64,000 nt of DNA. It comes from Acestrorhynchus altus. Lineage: Eukaryota; Chordata; Actinopteri; Characiformes; Acestrorhynchidae. The notes under the pieces are model-generated. The model saw nothing but the letters and a program-made list of their open reading frames with translations, was not told the origin of the DNA and made no database searches. Positions 26,667-33,415 of the stretch are shown in pieces. How positions within the stretch are numbered: position 1 is the stretch's first letter; the number at the start of each line of letters is the position of its first letter. Location: contig CM067504.1 of assembly GCA_034509495.1 (NCBI GenBank), forward strand, positions 6,519,256 through 6,583,255, written 5' to 3'. The translations under genes were made by a program, and so were the position numbers.

Positions 26667-29600
26667 TTCTCTGCACCCTGGAGAAGCAGTGCTTAAGCCT
26701 GTGCCACCCCCAGAGGCTCAGCTAACTGACATCTGCCTCCAGCCTACACACACAGTTATGCATACACACACATCAACAGATGCTCCCTTCAGTCTCTGTC
26801 TGTCACACACACAGAATTATAGTGAATTCAAACAAAACACTCCTCAACAACATAATCATTATGAACGTAGTCCATTGGCCACTACAGCAATCCAAACCAC
26901 CTCGGAGCAGCACTGCTAGGTGACAGGATGATGATCTGCCCTGATTTCCAATTCGGGAATAGAAAGGCATTCGTTATACAGTGGGCCCAGGAAGAAAAGA
27001 CACCATAAACAGTTTGTTTTTTTGTTGTTGTTTTTTTTTTTTTCATTTAAACTGGAAAAATAAATAACACAATTATGTTTTATTCAAAAGTGCCAAGTCA
27101 TGCTTTTATTGAATATTTTAAGCAGTTATTTGATGTATAAATAGTAAGACTTACAATGGTTTTCCTCTTTTTGTGGAAGAAAAAAACCCTTTTATTGGCT
27201 GATTTTTAGCACCAAGGTGCTTCACAGTAGAGGTCTGCAATCCACCTGGACTAAATTTCACTGTCATGCACGGAAGCGGGCGGTTCACCAATTCAGTGAG
27301 TGCGGGAGCAGGACGGCATATACATATAGAAACATCCTGCAAATGAATGCAAATGAAATATGACTAAAACACTTCATAACTGTGAGAACTTTGAACTGGT
27401 TTTTGCTTTCTCAATCACCTGTCAAGTTCAGTCTCACTCATTCTCCTCCCTGATGTGAGTGCAGGCTGACCTTTTGTGCCGGTGGCTCGCTGCCCTGAGC
27501 GACTTCAGCTGGCCCATGATCTGGGCAGGCTGGCAGGAAAATAGCAATTCCAACCCATGGGCCTCCACAGACAGTAAATTCATTCTAAACATTTGCGCAG
27601 AAGTCAGTCACATGAACTGCACAAGAATTGTGCTTTACTTTATTTTTGTGCTACAAAAATGCCAGAGTCTGTAGACACCCAGTCAGCTGTGGAAAGTGAT
27701 CTAAAGAAAGGTGGATACAACACACGCAGTAGTGGGATTAAAAATGCAGTCTCACGCAGACCACTACACAATGCACGGATGTTTGGTCATACCATAGCAT
27801 TGGTTTGTGTTTTTTGGCACTGTCTTTCTTTTTTGGTAATCATTCTCTTAGCACCCACCTAGCACCTGGGCTTCCCTATGTGGAGCTTTAGAGCTTTCAG
27901 TGTGTAATTATCTCTAGTCAGAGGTAGTCCTGTTTGTATTCGAAGGAGCAGATGTTGGGGAGAAGAGGAGGTAAAATCCAGGGATTTACCCTAACACAGA
28001 TACTCACTTTCTTCCATGGCTTTATCTTCTTTGCTCACAAGTTTAAATTCCACACGATGGCATAGGAAAAGACTCAGCAATGAAGCCCGGTTTTCATAGC
28101 AACACATCATCTGCAGATTGCGGTTGTATACGTGTTTGTCTCAGAAACTGACACAGTATTCTCTCAAAGCAGCTGCTGTGTTTTACTGCTTCACCAGATT
28201 TGAACAGGGCTAGTAAGGCTCTGGAAGTGACATATTATCCAGCTCTGTTTTGGCTGGTTGGGATTTTCTGGTTTGTTTTACAGCACTGTTTTAAGTTATA
28301 ATGGATTTTGTTTTCAGTGAACAAACAGCAAGGTTTGAGGTTCATAGCTTGTCGCTTGTGTTTAAACTCTCATTATTTACCAGTGCTATGGAAAATCAAC
28401 TTTGCCATCCTAAGGCACTTTAAAAACAAGAAGGTTATATCAAGGATTTAGCAATAAATGGCCTGATCTTTATCTTGATCTGAGCTGTATCTTGTCCATT
28501 GAAGCTTATATTCAGCTTGAGCGGTGGATTTGTTCTACTGTTCAGAGCCTTTTACACAAACGTGTGGAATACACACTCACTGACAAAAAAATAACACACC
28601 AAGAAGTTGTTGGTAGAATGGAATGACACTTTATATGTGCAAATACAATAATGATGGATAGTTGGGCATGGAGGCATACTGGATGTGTTTGGTGTCCTGG
28701 GCCTATAGATCCTGCACACTCATAGGTTTTGAGGCACACTCATAGGGAGCTGGCATCCCAACTGGTCTTGACTGGCGATGAATCAGGCAATCAAGCAGGC
28801 CAAGGTGTTGCAATGTGGTGGAGACATTCCTGGGAAACTGCTGTGTGGGAGCATTATCCTGCTGAAAAATGCCAGTTGGAAGGTCTGCCAGGAGAGGCAA
28901 GATTTGGCTGCAGGAGGTCCTGCACATATCACTGATCTGTTAGTGTCTCTCGCATCACTACTAGGATCTGACTGTTGTATACAGTCCCCAGATCATCACA
29001 CCAGCAGTTGGTATGTCAGTATTCCTCATTTTATCCCTGAAGTATTGATTGACATTGGCTTAGATTTTCGTAAATTAGTTTAAAAAGCATTAATTGAATA
29101 TACAGTAAGTTGCTGGTTTAGTCATGACTGAGGAATGAGTTTGGGATGAGGTCCTCAAACCACCATTAACTGGAGGATGGGGCTCCTCAATACTGTAAAA
29201 TTGAGCAGTATATCCCACACTCCCTTCAACAAGTGAGCATACATACTACATATATATGACCCACATACTGTGTTTGGGAGGTTGAAGGCGAATATAACGC
29301 AAATAGAAAAATATTAGCATGCTGTAGGTTGTGAGGGTCATGTCGTGTTTCTTTTCTTCCGCAGCTATGGAGGAGTTGGATGGTGATGACGTCAGAGTGT
29401 CCTCTAGAGGGCGGTTTGCTGAGAGAGACATTGTGCAGGTAAAGAAGGTCTTCTCTCTCTTTAGATGTTTCACCAAGCTTTAGGTCAGCTTATATAGGAC
29501 TGCCTAAATTTCTCTCGCTCTCTCTTGACCACCAGTTTGTTCCCTTCCGAGACTACATTGACCGCTCCGGGAACCAGGTCCTGAGCATGGCACGACTAGC

Positions 29601-29727
29601 TAAAGATGTTCTGGCGGAAATCCCTGACCAGCTGCTGTCCTTCATGAAGAGCAAAGGGATTGAACCCCGTCCCGCCCTTCCTTCCACAGACACACCCAAC
29701 AAGCCCCCTTTTAATGCACGTATTTGA
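1702..29727 (+). CDS. cpne9: Copine family protein, copine-9-like; 3' part (11 coding exons, 5' end outside window)
   Basis: Exons: 1702-1743, 4219-4294, 5779-5832, 5947-6008, 10954-11000, 13568-13749, 19442-19569, 22036-22138, 23404-23461, 29365-29438, 29536-29727. All junctions are AG/GT, phases agree throughout, and the joined reading gives 338 residues before TGA. Copines are cytosolic proteins with two C2 domains that bind phospholipid membranes when calcium rises, followed by a von Willebrand A (copine) domain for protein partners. Seen here: the last calcium loop of C2B (YDWDRDG), a Lys-rich linker (NPKKKGKKKK), the A domain with MIDAS-type DFTASN, FPAYGFGAKLPP, and QFVPFRDYIDRSGNQ near the end. 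FPAYGFGAK, AMEELDGDDVRVSSRGR, ASSLPMSIIIVGVGP and YFQSLRTVQLYGPT point to copine-9; copine-5 and -8 have FPALGFGAK and AMVELDGDD at these places. The C-terminal tail differs from the human tails I recall. About ten upstream exons (C2A and most of C2B) must lie to the left. Family assignment is near certain; the paralogue number is likely. Confidence 0.9.
1955..2021. repeat. Compound (GT)n(GA)n microsatellite
   Basis: About 23 bp of GT run directly into about 44 bp of GA. Confidence 0.97.
2496..2892 (+). mobile_element. Solo-LTR-like element with 5-bp target duplication
   Basis: The 397-bp repeat begins TGTCA and ends TGACA and is flanked on both sides by GGGTC (2491-2495 and 2893-2897), as expected for an LTR-retrotransposon insertion reduced to one LTR. 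A diverged copy lies inverted at 15324-15812. No internal coding region is present, so the family of retroelement cannot be named. Confidence 0.65.
3790..4075 (+). mobile_element. tRNA-derived SINE (V-SINE-like)
   Basis: A degenerate B-box region (gggttgtgggttcatttctc) is followed by a central block ending ctgtgatggactggcgccct and gtaggctctag. This block is typical of vertebrate SINEs with a shared central domain. Decayed; lies in an intron. Confidence 0.6.
4219..4294 (+). CDS. cpne9: cpne9 exon B (end of C2B)
   Basis: A 76-nt exon with acceptor tttcctacag and donor gtaagg. It encodes SHDFIGEFTTSYRELS followed by RGQSQFNVYE, the last strands of the second C2 domain, and closes in phase 0. 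Confidence 0.92.
4850..5445 (+). mobile_element. Tc1-like transposon relic, 3' half
   Basis: tttgaaacacagcggtggta, atcttttgggcctgatgg, tctcaatccaatagacatgc and ttgctgcacaagggggtcac correspond to the C-terminal half of a Tc1-type transposase and its 3' flank (agagtcacatacttttgcca). Frame is broken by stops and indels. The region 4600-4850 may be part of it. Confidence 0.7.
5779..5832 (+). CDS. cpne9: cpne9 exon C (lysine-rich linker)
   Basis: A 54-nt exon, phase 0 at both ends, encoding VLNPKKKGKKKKYVNSGT. The eight lysines form the basic linker after C2B found in copine-5/8/9. Acceptor ttttgcacag, donor gtatgt. It is separated from exon D by an intron of only 114 nt. Confidence 0.92.
5866..5912. 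repeat. (GT)n microsatellite inside a 114-nt intron
   Basis: 47 bp of GT between exons C and D of cpne9, ending 34 bp before the acceptor junction. Confidence 0.97.
5947..6008 (+). CDS. cpne9: cpne9 exon D
   Basis: A 62-nt exon encoding VTLLSFKVESEYTFVDFIRG, ending two bases into a Gly codon. Acceptor ctttgaag, donor gtaagc. It leads into the A domain. Confidence 0.92.
7270..7495 (+). mobile_element. LINE-like 3' coding fragment
   Basis: The reading DRFTTLPSGRQYRSVKSRTT resembles the C-terminal end of fish non-LTR retrotransposon ORF2 proteins (LPSGxRYRS...RT). Short and without a reverse transcriptase core; the (AC)n tract that follows may have grown from its tail. Confidence 0.4.
7496..7559. 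repeat. (AC)n microsatellite
   Basis: About 64 bp of AC directly after a LINE-like fragment. Confidence 0.97.
8600..8965 (-). mobile_element. Tc1-like relic, family A
   Basis: acactaagaagttgttg, ggaggctctagtaccctagt, gttgcagctgggcctgtaga and cctgcacactcataggtta are shared with 18106-18670 and 28572-29012. The transposase runs leftwards; stops abound. Confidence 0.65.
10038..10118. repeat. (AC)n microsatellite with one ATGC interruption
   Basis: About 80 bp of AC; the interruption catgca is near 10052. Confidence 0.97.
10954..11000 (+). CDS. cpne9: cpne9 exon E (A-domain MIDAS)
   Basis: A 47-nt exon encoding TQLNFTVAIDFTASN. DFTAS is the D-x-T-x-S version of the metal-ion-dependent adhesion site that opens the copine A domain. 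Acceptor gcccttcag, donor gtaagt. It follows a 4.9-kb intron. Confidence 0.93.
11190..11365 (+). repeat. Widespread fish repeat fragment
   Basis: cacattttatttacatagca, cacaaagcagctttacagaa and agtggcaaggataaactccc form a stretch that I recognise as very common in otophysan genomes. A likely L2-tail-like piece (ggctcttatccagagc) lies just to the left at 11153. Confidence 0.6.
11937..12000 (+). repeat. Widespread fish repeat, short piece
   Basis: aatcaaatcaaaatgtattt and gtatagtacgattcacaact resemble the start of the repeat at 11190. Confidence 0.4.
12175..12475 (+). repeat. Non-autonomous DNA-transposon end, family N copy 2
   Basis: The sequence runs from ttcagtgcattagtgaggtc through accaccacacctcatcccc to tgtccacaaacatttg. 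It aligns with 1-178 at its right half and with 42655-42800 at its left half, which shows it is a dispersed repeat. Confidence 0.65.
13568..13749 (+). CDS. cpne9: cpne9 exon F (A domain)
   Basis: A 182-nt exon encoding NPAQPTSLHYMSPYQMNTYA, then a segment ending FPAYGFGAKLPPDGKISHAF. This is the most conserved block of the copine domain. PAYGFGAK favours copine-9 over copine-5/8. Acceptor tgatctcag, donor gtgaga. Confidence 0.95.
15324..15812 (-). mobile_element. Second copy of the solo-LTR-like element, inverted
   Basis: On the minus strand it reads through the same order of blocks as 2496-2892 (for example ttggttctgtctcctccctt and cctctgcttccct). It starts TGTCA and ends TGACA. About 90 bp longer than the first copy. 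No clear 5-bp target duplication is seen at its borders; a Tc1 relic abuts it at 15826. Confidence 0.6.
15826..15945 (-). mobile_element. Tc1-like relic, family A, short piece
   Basis: ggatgtcctgcacatatcac, tgagctgttagtctccct and gtatgtgatggct match the middle of the family A elements at 18540-18625 and 28915-28990. It abuts an LTR-like repeat on the left. Confidence 0.55.
16119..16838. mobile_element. Foldback (long inverted-repeat) DNA element
   Basis: The left arm (taacattatctccacc, ctgtccatttttatcagc, ggagcactctgtagttc) reappears as reverse complement on the right (ggaactacaaagtgctcctg, gctgataaaatggacaataa, gtgataatgtt). The inner parts pair too (gtggatcagacatagcagtg against ctctgctgtgtctgatcca). 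No coding capacity. A known-looking fish repeat whose superfamily I cannot name. Confidence 0.65.
18106..18670 (-). mobile_element. Tc1-like relic, family A, best 3' half
   Basis: Starts with the terminal motif actcactgacaaaaacaata. On the minus strand it reads ALVMIWGAITCDSQSLLLVI, GIFQQDNTRPDPARVSQEF (the QQDNxRPH block of Tc1 transposases) and SVQDIQAQLQHLWANVLP near the end. Two frames are needed, so it is inactive. Confidence 0.75.
19095..19322 (-). mobile_element. tRNA-derived SINE, minus strand
   Basis: Member of the same family as 25015-25212, 35467-35660, 51578-51757 and 55624-55905. Shared blocks on the plus strand are tcagggaatcaaactggcaa, ccttccagtcacaaggctgg and aagccacagct. The tRNA-like head is at the right end. 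Confidence 0.7.
19442..19569 (+). CDS. cpne9: cpne9 exon G (A domain)
   Basis: A 128-nt exon that opens NGNSEDPNCVAIEGVLEAYF and ends TNFAPVINQVA plus two bases of Arg. The acceptor (tcatatttaag) is pyrimidine-poor. The donor gtaag runs straight into an (AC)n tract. Confidence 0.94.
19575..19600. repeat. (AC)n tract at the exon G donor
   Basis: 26 bp of AC beginning immediately after the donor gtaag of cpne9 exon G, followed by tctctctcct. Confidence 0.97.
19766..19843. repeat. (AC)n microsatellite
   Basis: About 78 bp of uninterrupted AC. Confidence 0.97.
19921..20094. repeat. Small inverted-repeat (MITE-like) element
   Basis: ggtcactaacccggttcc at the left and gcagggttgatgacccctgg at the right are imperfect reverse complements around a 130-bp middle with ctgcagatttcaattccag. 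It resembles a short element common in fish genomes. Confidence 0.5.
20590..21400 (-). mobile_element. Tc1-like transposon relic
   Basis: The minus strand reads SPDLNTTEHLWDIL-like sequence near 20850 and, further right, the N-terminal part encoded by the complement of ttcttaaggctacacagctg and cactttttaataatgcgttg. Middle part deleted and frames broken. This is a different subfamily from family A. Confidence 0.7.
21473..21563. repeat. (CCAT)n tetranucleotide array
   Basis: About 22 units of CCAT with changes at ccgtctgt and ccattc. It falls at the right end of a Tc1 relic. Confidence 0.95.
22036..22138 (+). CDS. cpne9: cpne9 exon H (A domain)
   Basis: A 103-nt exon encoding SAQAVTDGSQYFVLLMITDG then VISDMVQTKEAVVS. 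MITDG is the conserved A-domain strand and loop. Acceptor gggtttcag, donor gtgaga. Confidence 0.94.
22440..22990 (+). mobile_element. Tc1-like transposon relic
   Basis: A leader with ggctgactatataaggctgt precedes a degenerate transposase. Near 22870-22975 the plus strand reads ENFQAAWDGLSQDIFRNLFN, the C-terminal block of a Tc1 transposase. Central parts are deleted. Confidence 0.6.
23340..23394. repeat. (GT)n tract at the exon I acceptor
   Basis: About 55 bp of GT ending 9 bp before the acceptor junction at 23403/23404. Confidence 0.97.
23404..23461 (+). CDS. cpne9: cpne9 exon I (A domain)
   Basis: A 58-nt exon encoding ASSLPMSIIIVGVGPAEFD, ending one base into an Ala codon. A 55-bp (GT)n tract lies just before the acceptor. 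The donor gtgggg is weak but is the only one that keeps phase with exon J. Confidence 0.9.
23488..23517. repeat. (GA)n microsatellite
   Basis: About 30 bp of GA, starting 26 bp after the exon I donor. Confidence 0.95.
23577..23628. repeat. (AC)n microsatellite
   Basis: About 52 bp of AC in the intron after exon I. Confidence 0.97.
24590..24990 (+). repeat. Dispersed repeat family B, copy 1
   Basis: Blocks ctgaatggtgatatatcat, aggtgaggcagagaggtgc, ggagcagaacaggtttcct and aaactttaaaactcaatata correspond to 45915-46190. A GT microsatellite (24754-24818) has expanded inside this copy. Confidence 0.55.
24754..24818. repeat. (GT)n microsatellite
   Basis: About 65 bp of GT with one interruption, sitting inside repeat family B. 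Confidence 0.95.
25015..25212 (-). mobile_element. tRNA-derived SINE, minus strand
   Basis: Shows ggggagttaacagccttgct, aattaaaaccagcaaccttc and caggccacggctg at the right end, the reverse complement of the tRNA-like head. A short (AC)n lies inside it at 25025-25051. Confidence 0.7.
25858..26060 (+). mobile_element. Probable SINE body fragment
   Basis: ttgagcatggcacccaactt and actgctcctgggg, followed by GT-rich sequence, resemble the middle and tail of the SINE family seen at 55624-55905. The tRNA-like head is missing. Confidence 0.4.
26592..26664. repeat. (AC)n microsatellite
   Basis: About 73 bp of uninterrupted AC. Confidence 0.97.
28572..29012 (-). mobile_element. Tc1-like relic, family A
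   Basis: Begins actcactgacaaaaaaataa. Contains gcctatagatcctgcacact, ctgctgaaaaatgccagttg and ctccccagatcatcacacca as in 18106-18670. The minus strand reads GIFQQDNAPTQQFPRN. Confidence 0.7.
29365..29438 (+). CDS. cpne9: cpne9 exon J (A domain)
   Basis: A 74-nt exon encoding MEELDGDDVRVSSRGRFAER then DIVQ. Acceptor tcttccgcag, donor gtaaag. It follows a 5.9-kb intron; the next intron is only 97 nt. Confidence 0.94.
29536..29727 (+). CDS. cpne9: cpne9 last coding exon K with stop codon
   Basis: A 192-nt coding end: FVPFRDYIDRSGNQVLSMAR, then LAKDVLAEIPDQLLSFMKSK, then a short Pro-rich tail ending PFNARI and TGA. The FVPFRDY and LAEIP blocks close the copine domain. The tail is the least conserved part of the family and is the segment most often isoform-specific. 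Confidence 0.94.
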   Translation, partial: FVPFRDYIDRSGNQVLSMARLAKDVLAEIPDQLLSFMKSKGIEPRPALPSTDTPNKPPFNARI

Positions 29728-29833
29728 GGTTCAGGAGAAGGAAAGACTGGAATTCTAAAGACTTAACTGGGCGTGTGAACAAACTGATGATTGCCAACTT
29801 GTAATATATTGCTGATTCGCCTCCCTGCAGACA

Positions 29834-29835
<2 letters not shown>

Positions 29836-29893
<58 letters not shown>
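29836..29893. repeat. (AT)n microsatellite in the cpne9 3' UTR region
   Basis: About 58 bp of alternating AT, 109 bp after the cpne9 stop codon. Self-complementary, so it could form a hairpin in RNA if transcribed. Confidence 0.95.
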
Positions 29894-29895
<2 letters not shown>

Positions 29896-30092
29896 ATCCT
29901 CACCAACATCTGCACTCACTCCTGTCTATTCTAAAAAAAAGGGGACAAATGTCACAAACACAAGAACAAAGGACACAGATGCTCTGCCCACATGCTAGTG
30001 CTGCTAAATGCCTTGGAACATCACAAGCAAGACATCACAACTTTATGTAACAAAAAAAAAATTGTTCCATCATCTGGTGGAGCTGTGAACCC

Positions 30093-30098
30093 ATTAAA
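30093..30098 (+). terminator. cpne9: Possible cpne9 polyadenylation signal ATTAAA
   Basis: The first hexamer of a common type that I find after the cpne9 stop codon is ATTAAA, 366 nt downstream, beyond a 58-bp (AT)n tract. No AATAAA was seen nearby. Downstream U/GU-rich support is weak. Confidence 0.3.
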
Positions 30099-30779
30099 AG
30101 CTAAAGGAAACACCTGGTATGATTTGAACAGATTCTAGTGAAAGAGGGTTGAGAACAACAAGAGGAGGGAAGAACAAAAGTGAGGTGAGTGAGTTAGAGA
30201 GAGAGATCGAGAGAGCGAGATTGAGAACATAAATGAGAATGAGTGCCTGTGGCTGGGGTGAAAGGGCAGATGAGCTCATCTTCTCTCCTACACGTCAGTG
30301 ACCCAAGCATGTACAGGTCGCCAACACAGTCTGCTGGAAAAGCAAGACTCAACCACAGATAAACCATCAAACGTTTTCATGAACCCAGAGCAAGAGATTG
30401 ACCAAGTGACATTGTGAGCACCTACTGGACCATATCTACTGCCAGTGAACTCTCTGATGGATAACATGGAGCACTAAGGGTAATATATTTGGAATGAACA
30501 TTGAAAATGGTGTCTCATTAAGGTTCCTAGGGGTTCTAACTGAGTCTATGGTAAGTTTGCAATCATCAAGCAACACAGACTCTTTAATATAATTTATAAA
30601 ATGATCAGACTGTAACATATCTTCTGAGAGACTTCTGCCTCGCTATTAAGGAGGCATCTGGGCAACGTGTGTCATGTGTAGTGTGTTCTGAAATGTCTGA
30701 ATGTATTTGCTCATTTACCATTGGTTGTTGACTGTCTATGGCAGTGTTAGATAAGTGTGAGTTCTAAACGTTGTAAGGA

Positions 30780-30829
30780 GAGAGAGAGAGAGAGAGAGAG
30801 AGAGTGAGAGAGAGAGAGAGAGAGAGCGA
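30780..30829. repeat. (GA)n microsatellite
   Basis: About 50 bp of GA with a single gt interruption. Confidence 0.95.
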
Positions 30830-31354
30830 TTATTTCAAAACCTAGAGGCAAATCCTACAGTAATCGAGCCCCCAACCCTTAAACAATCCTCCTGCTCCAT
30901 AAATCTTCATCAGCCCATGTTTATTACTCTGACTTACCTTTACAGCCTAAACCTCCACAGTTGGGGAGGTTTGCATCATCACTGTGAATACAACACGTTA
31001 TAGATGAAAATGAAAACCTTTTTTCTGTCTTTCTTTAATATATTTAAACATATGGACATAGATGGACATCTTAATTTTAACAATATTAAGAGATGGTTGT
31101 GATATAACTAAAACTGAAAAATGTATTTTATTTTTAAAATGTAATGAATAGAAATGCATTTTTCTATCATTATTATTATAATTATTATTATTATTATTGT
31201 TATTATTATTGTTGATATTGTTATTGTTATTATTATTTAAATTGTCTAAAAGCTGGGGTCAGATGCAGGTGATAGGCTCATGTTTAAAGAGGTTAATGTA
31301 AAGCCTAGACATTTAGACAGTGTTGCATAATATACAATAATACTGTAGACATTT

Positions 31355-31425
31355 TACACACTCATTGACCCAAAAAGTAATAATAAGATGACTCCCCAGA
31401 TCATAACACCAGCAGGTGGGGCAGT
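31355..31425 (-). mobile_element. Tc1-like family A remnant with large internal deletion
   Basis: The end motif cactcattgacccaaaaagt is joined after about 20 bp to gactccccagatcataacac, two blocks that are some 400 bp apart in the other copies. Confidence 0.5.
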
Positions 31426-31439
31426 GTGTTGCTACGCAA

Positions 31440-31700
31440 TGACACTTTACAGTCACAGTCACGCTCAGTGCTCATTAGTAGAGCGTTGATGTCCAGTCCA
31501 TATCTGGGCATACACACATTCACTCACAATATAGTAGCTAATTCACCTGATTATTCAGGTTTTTGGAATATGTAGGAAACCAGAGTCCATAGATAACCCA
31601 CACGGACATGGGGAGACCATGGAAACTCCACCCAGATAGGGCCTTGATCCCAAGACCCTAGCACAGGGAGACAAACATGCTAAGCCACCATGCCACCCCA
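31440..31700 (-). mobile_element. tRNA-derived SINE, minus strand
   Basis: Reading the minus strand, a head ggtggcatggtggcttagc (A-box like) and a degenerate B-box (gggatcaaggcc) precede the body. The plus strand shows aacccacacggacatggggag and ccatggaaactccaccc, a block I know from widespread fish SINEs. Confidence 0.6.
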
Positions 31701-32363
31701 AGTGAGTGGTATCACCATGACCAGATCCAAAGAGCTCTCTGAGGCCTTCAACAAGCAGATAAGTTTGGGAAGGGACTTAAATTCACTTCCCATTAAGTTC
31801 AGACCTGTTTCATCTGATTCAGCATCTGCTGATAGATGCAGTACTTTGATATTTTAGGATTGCTGGAGGCTTATTTACACATCTTGAGCTGAACTTGCTG
31901 GGACATCTGACTTGGCAGTTGATGTACATGTAAAGTATTTAGCAGACAGTGAAATGTCTGGTGATTGTTCTGGGGTCTTATTATGTCTCTGATTCTAATT
32001 CTGGCCAATTTCATTTGTGGAGATGTCCTCACTTTTTCCTTTTTCCTAATTTTTGTATTTACATTGTACAAATCATTTTCATTAGACATTTCTTCAGTTG
32101 TTTAGTTAAATCACCTTAAATCAAAAGCCCATGTGTTTAAAAACACCTCAGTGGTTTACATGGGATGTGTTAAAATTCATAATGTAACGGCTCAATGTAA
32201 TAAAAATCCACAATTCATATTTTATAATAATAAAAATAATACTTGTTATAATAATAATTGCTGATAATGTAAGAAAATAATTCAGTCACATAAGCTGTTA
32301 TGTTATGTGGTGTTTATTACATTATAAATTAAGAATAAAATATTTATTATTATTATTAGTATT

Positions 32364-32369
<6 letters not shown>

Positions 32370-32400
<31 letters not shown>
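32370..32400. repeat. (AAT)n microsatellite
   Basis: About 31 bp of AAT within a larger ATT/AAT-rich zone (32220-32425). Confidence 0.9.
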
Positions 32401-32629
32401 TTTAATTTAATAATAATAATTTAGCACATAATGTAATAAAACACTAATCTGACCATGTAAGACTTTAATGCAATACAAATTTATAACAAGTGGACCATTT
32501 TTGTTGGTGCTCTCATACACACTGTGTAAAGGGCAGCTTCAGTAGTCAGGTGGTGTAAAACAAAAAACAAAAACAGGATGAAAATCTGAATGTATTCAAC
32601 AGTGATGACTAGCCATGTGCAAACCTTTA

Positions 32630-33415
32630 GGCTACATTCACATTACGAGCCTCATTACCTGATTCTGATGATTTGCTCAGATCGGATTTGACTATCTTGA
32701 TGGTTAAAATTTAAAAATGTAAGTCAGCTGTATCTGTCTGTGGTGTGAATGAACCTGTCCCTGAAACGGTACACAAGTGCACATTCATATGTTTATGTCT
32801 CAGCAGAGACATCATAAATGGAGGAAACTGGTCACAGATTCAAATATCGGGGTGCTCGAAACGCTCAACATTATGTTTATGCATAAACTCACGTCCCTTC
32901 AACAAAAAGAGCCAATCATCTTGCTGGTTACGCCACCAGCGAAAGTGGGTCGATGCGCTTCTGGCGACACTCCACCTTGATATGGAGATGTGTGAGTGCA
33001 GTAGCCAGAACAAGACAAAACAATCACAATCTTTGTGCATCGTTGAGTCAAATCCTACAAGCTACTCCCAAAATTGTGTCAGTTTTCTTCATTTTTTATC
33101 AGATTTGAGCTTCAGTTTTGAGTCTCCTCATTCATTTCAGCCACAGAGTGATCACACATTTCTTTTGGGGCTTTGGCCTCCATTACTAAAAGCAGTAAGA
33201 TCATGCATGTAGTCATAAAGATGCATGAAATCTGACCTGACCATTCATATTCATGTCACATGTCCTCAGATCAGTTGTTTATCTGATCTAGGACCACATA
33301 TGAACGTTGGCTCAAATCCAAACCGAAAACATCAAACCTGACACATCCACACCGCCCTGAAAAATCAGTTCTGGCTCACATTAAAGCACTACATCCTGGT
33401 AATGTGAAGGTAGCC
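32630..33415. mobile_element. Inverted-repeat-bounded element, non-autonomous, family unknown
   Basis: GGCTACATTCACATTAC at 32630-32646 pairs with its reverse complement at 33399-33415 with one mismatch in 17. The 786-bp interior has no transposase; a 155-codon open frame inside is unlike any protein I know. A clear target duplication is not seen (TTA left, TTG right). Confidence 0.55.

Larger units (their letters stand above)
23462..29364. other. cpne9 intron I-J
   Basis: Contains (GA)n at 23488-23517, (AC)n at 23577-23628, repeat family B (24590-24990), SINE pieces (25015-25212 minus; 25858-26060 plus), (AC)n at 26592-26664 and a minus-strand Tc1 relic (28572-29012). I see nothing identifiable in 26900-28560 apart from T-rich and A-rich runs. 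Confidence 0.7.

Noticed and set aside
32745..33212. 155-codon open frame on the plus strand.
   Set aside because: It lies inside the inverted-repeat element at 32630-33415, with no similarity to a transposase or gene that I know.
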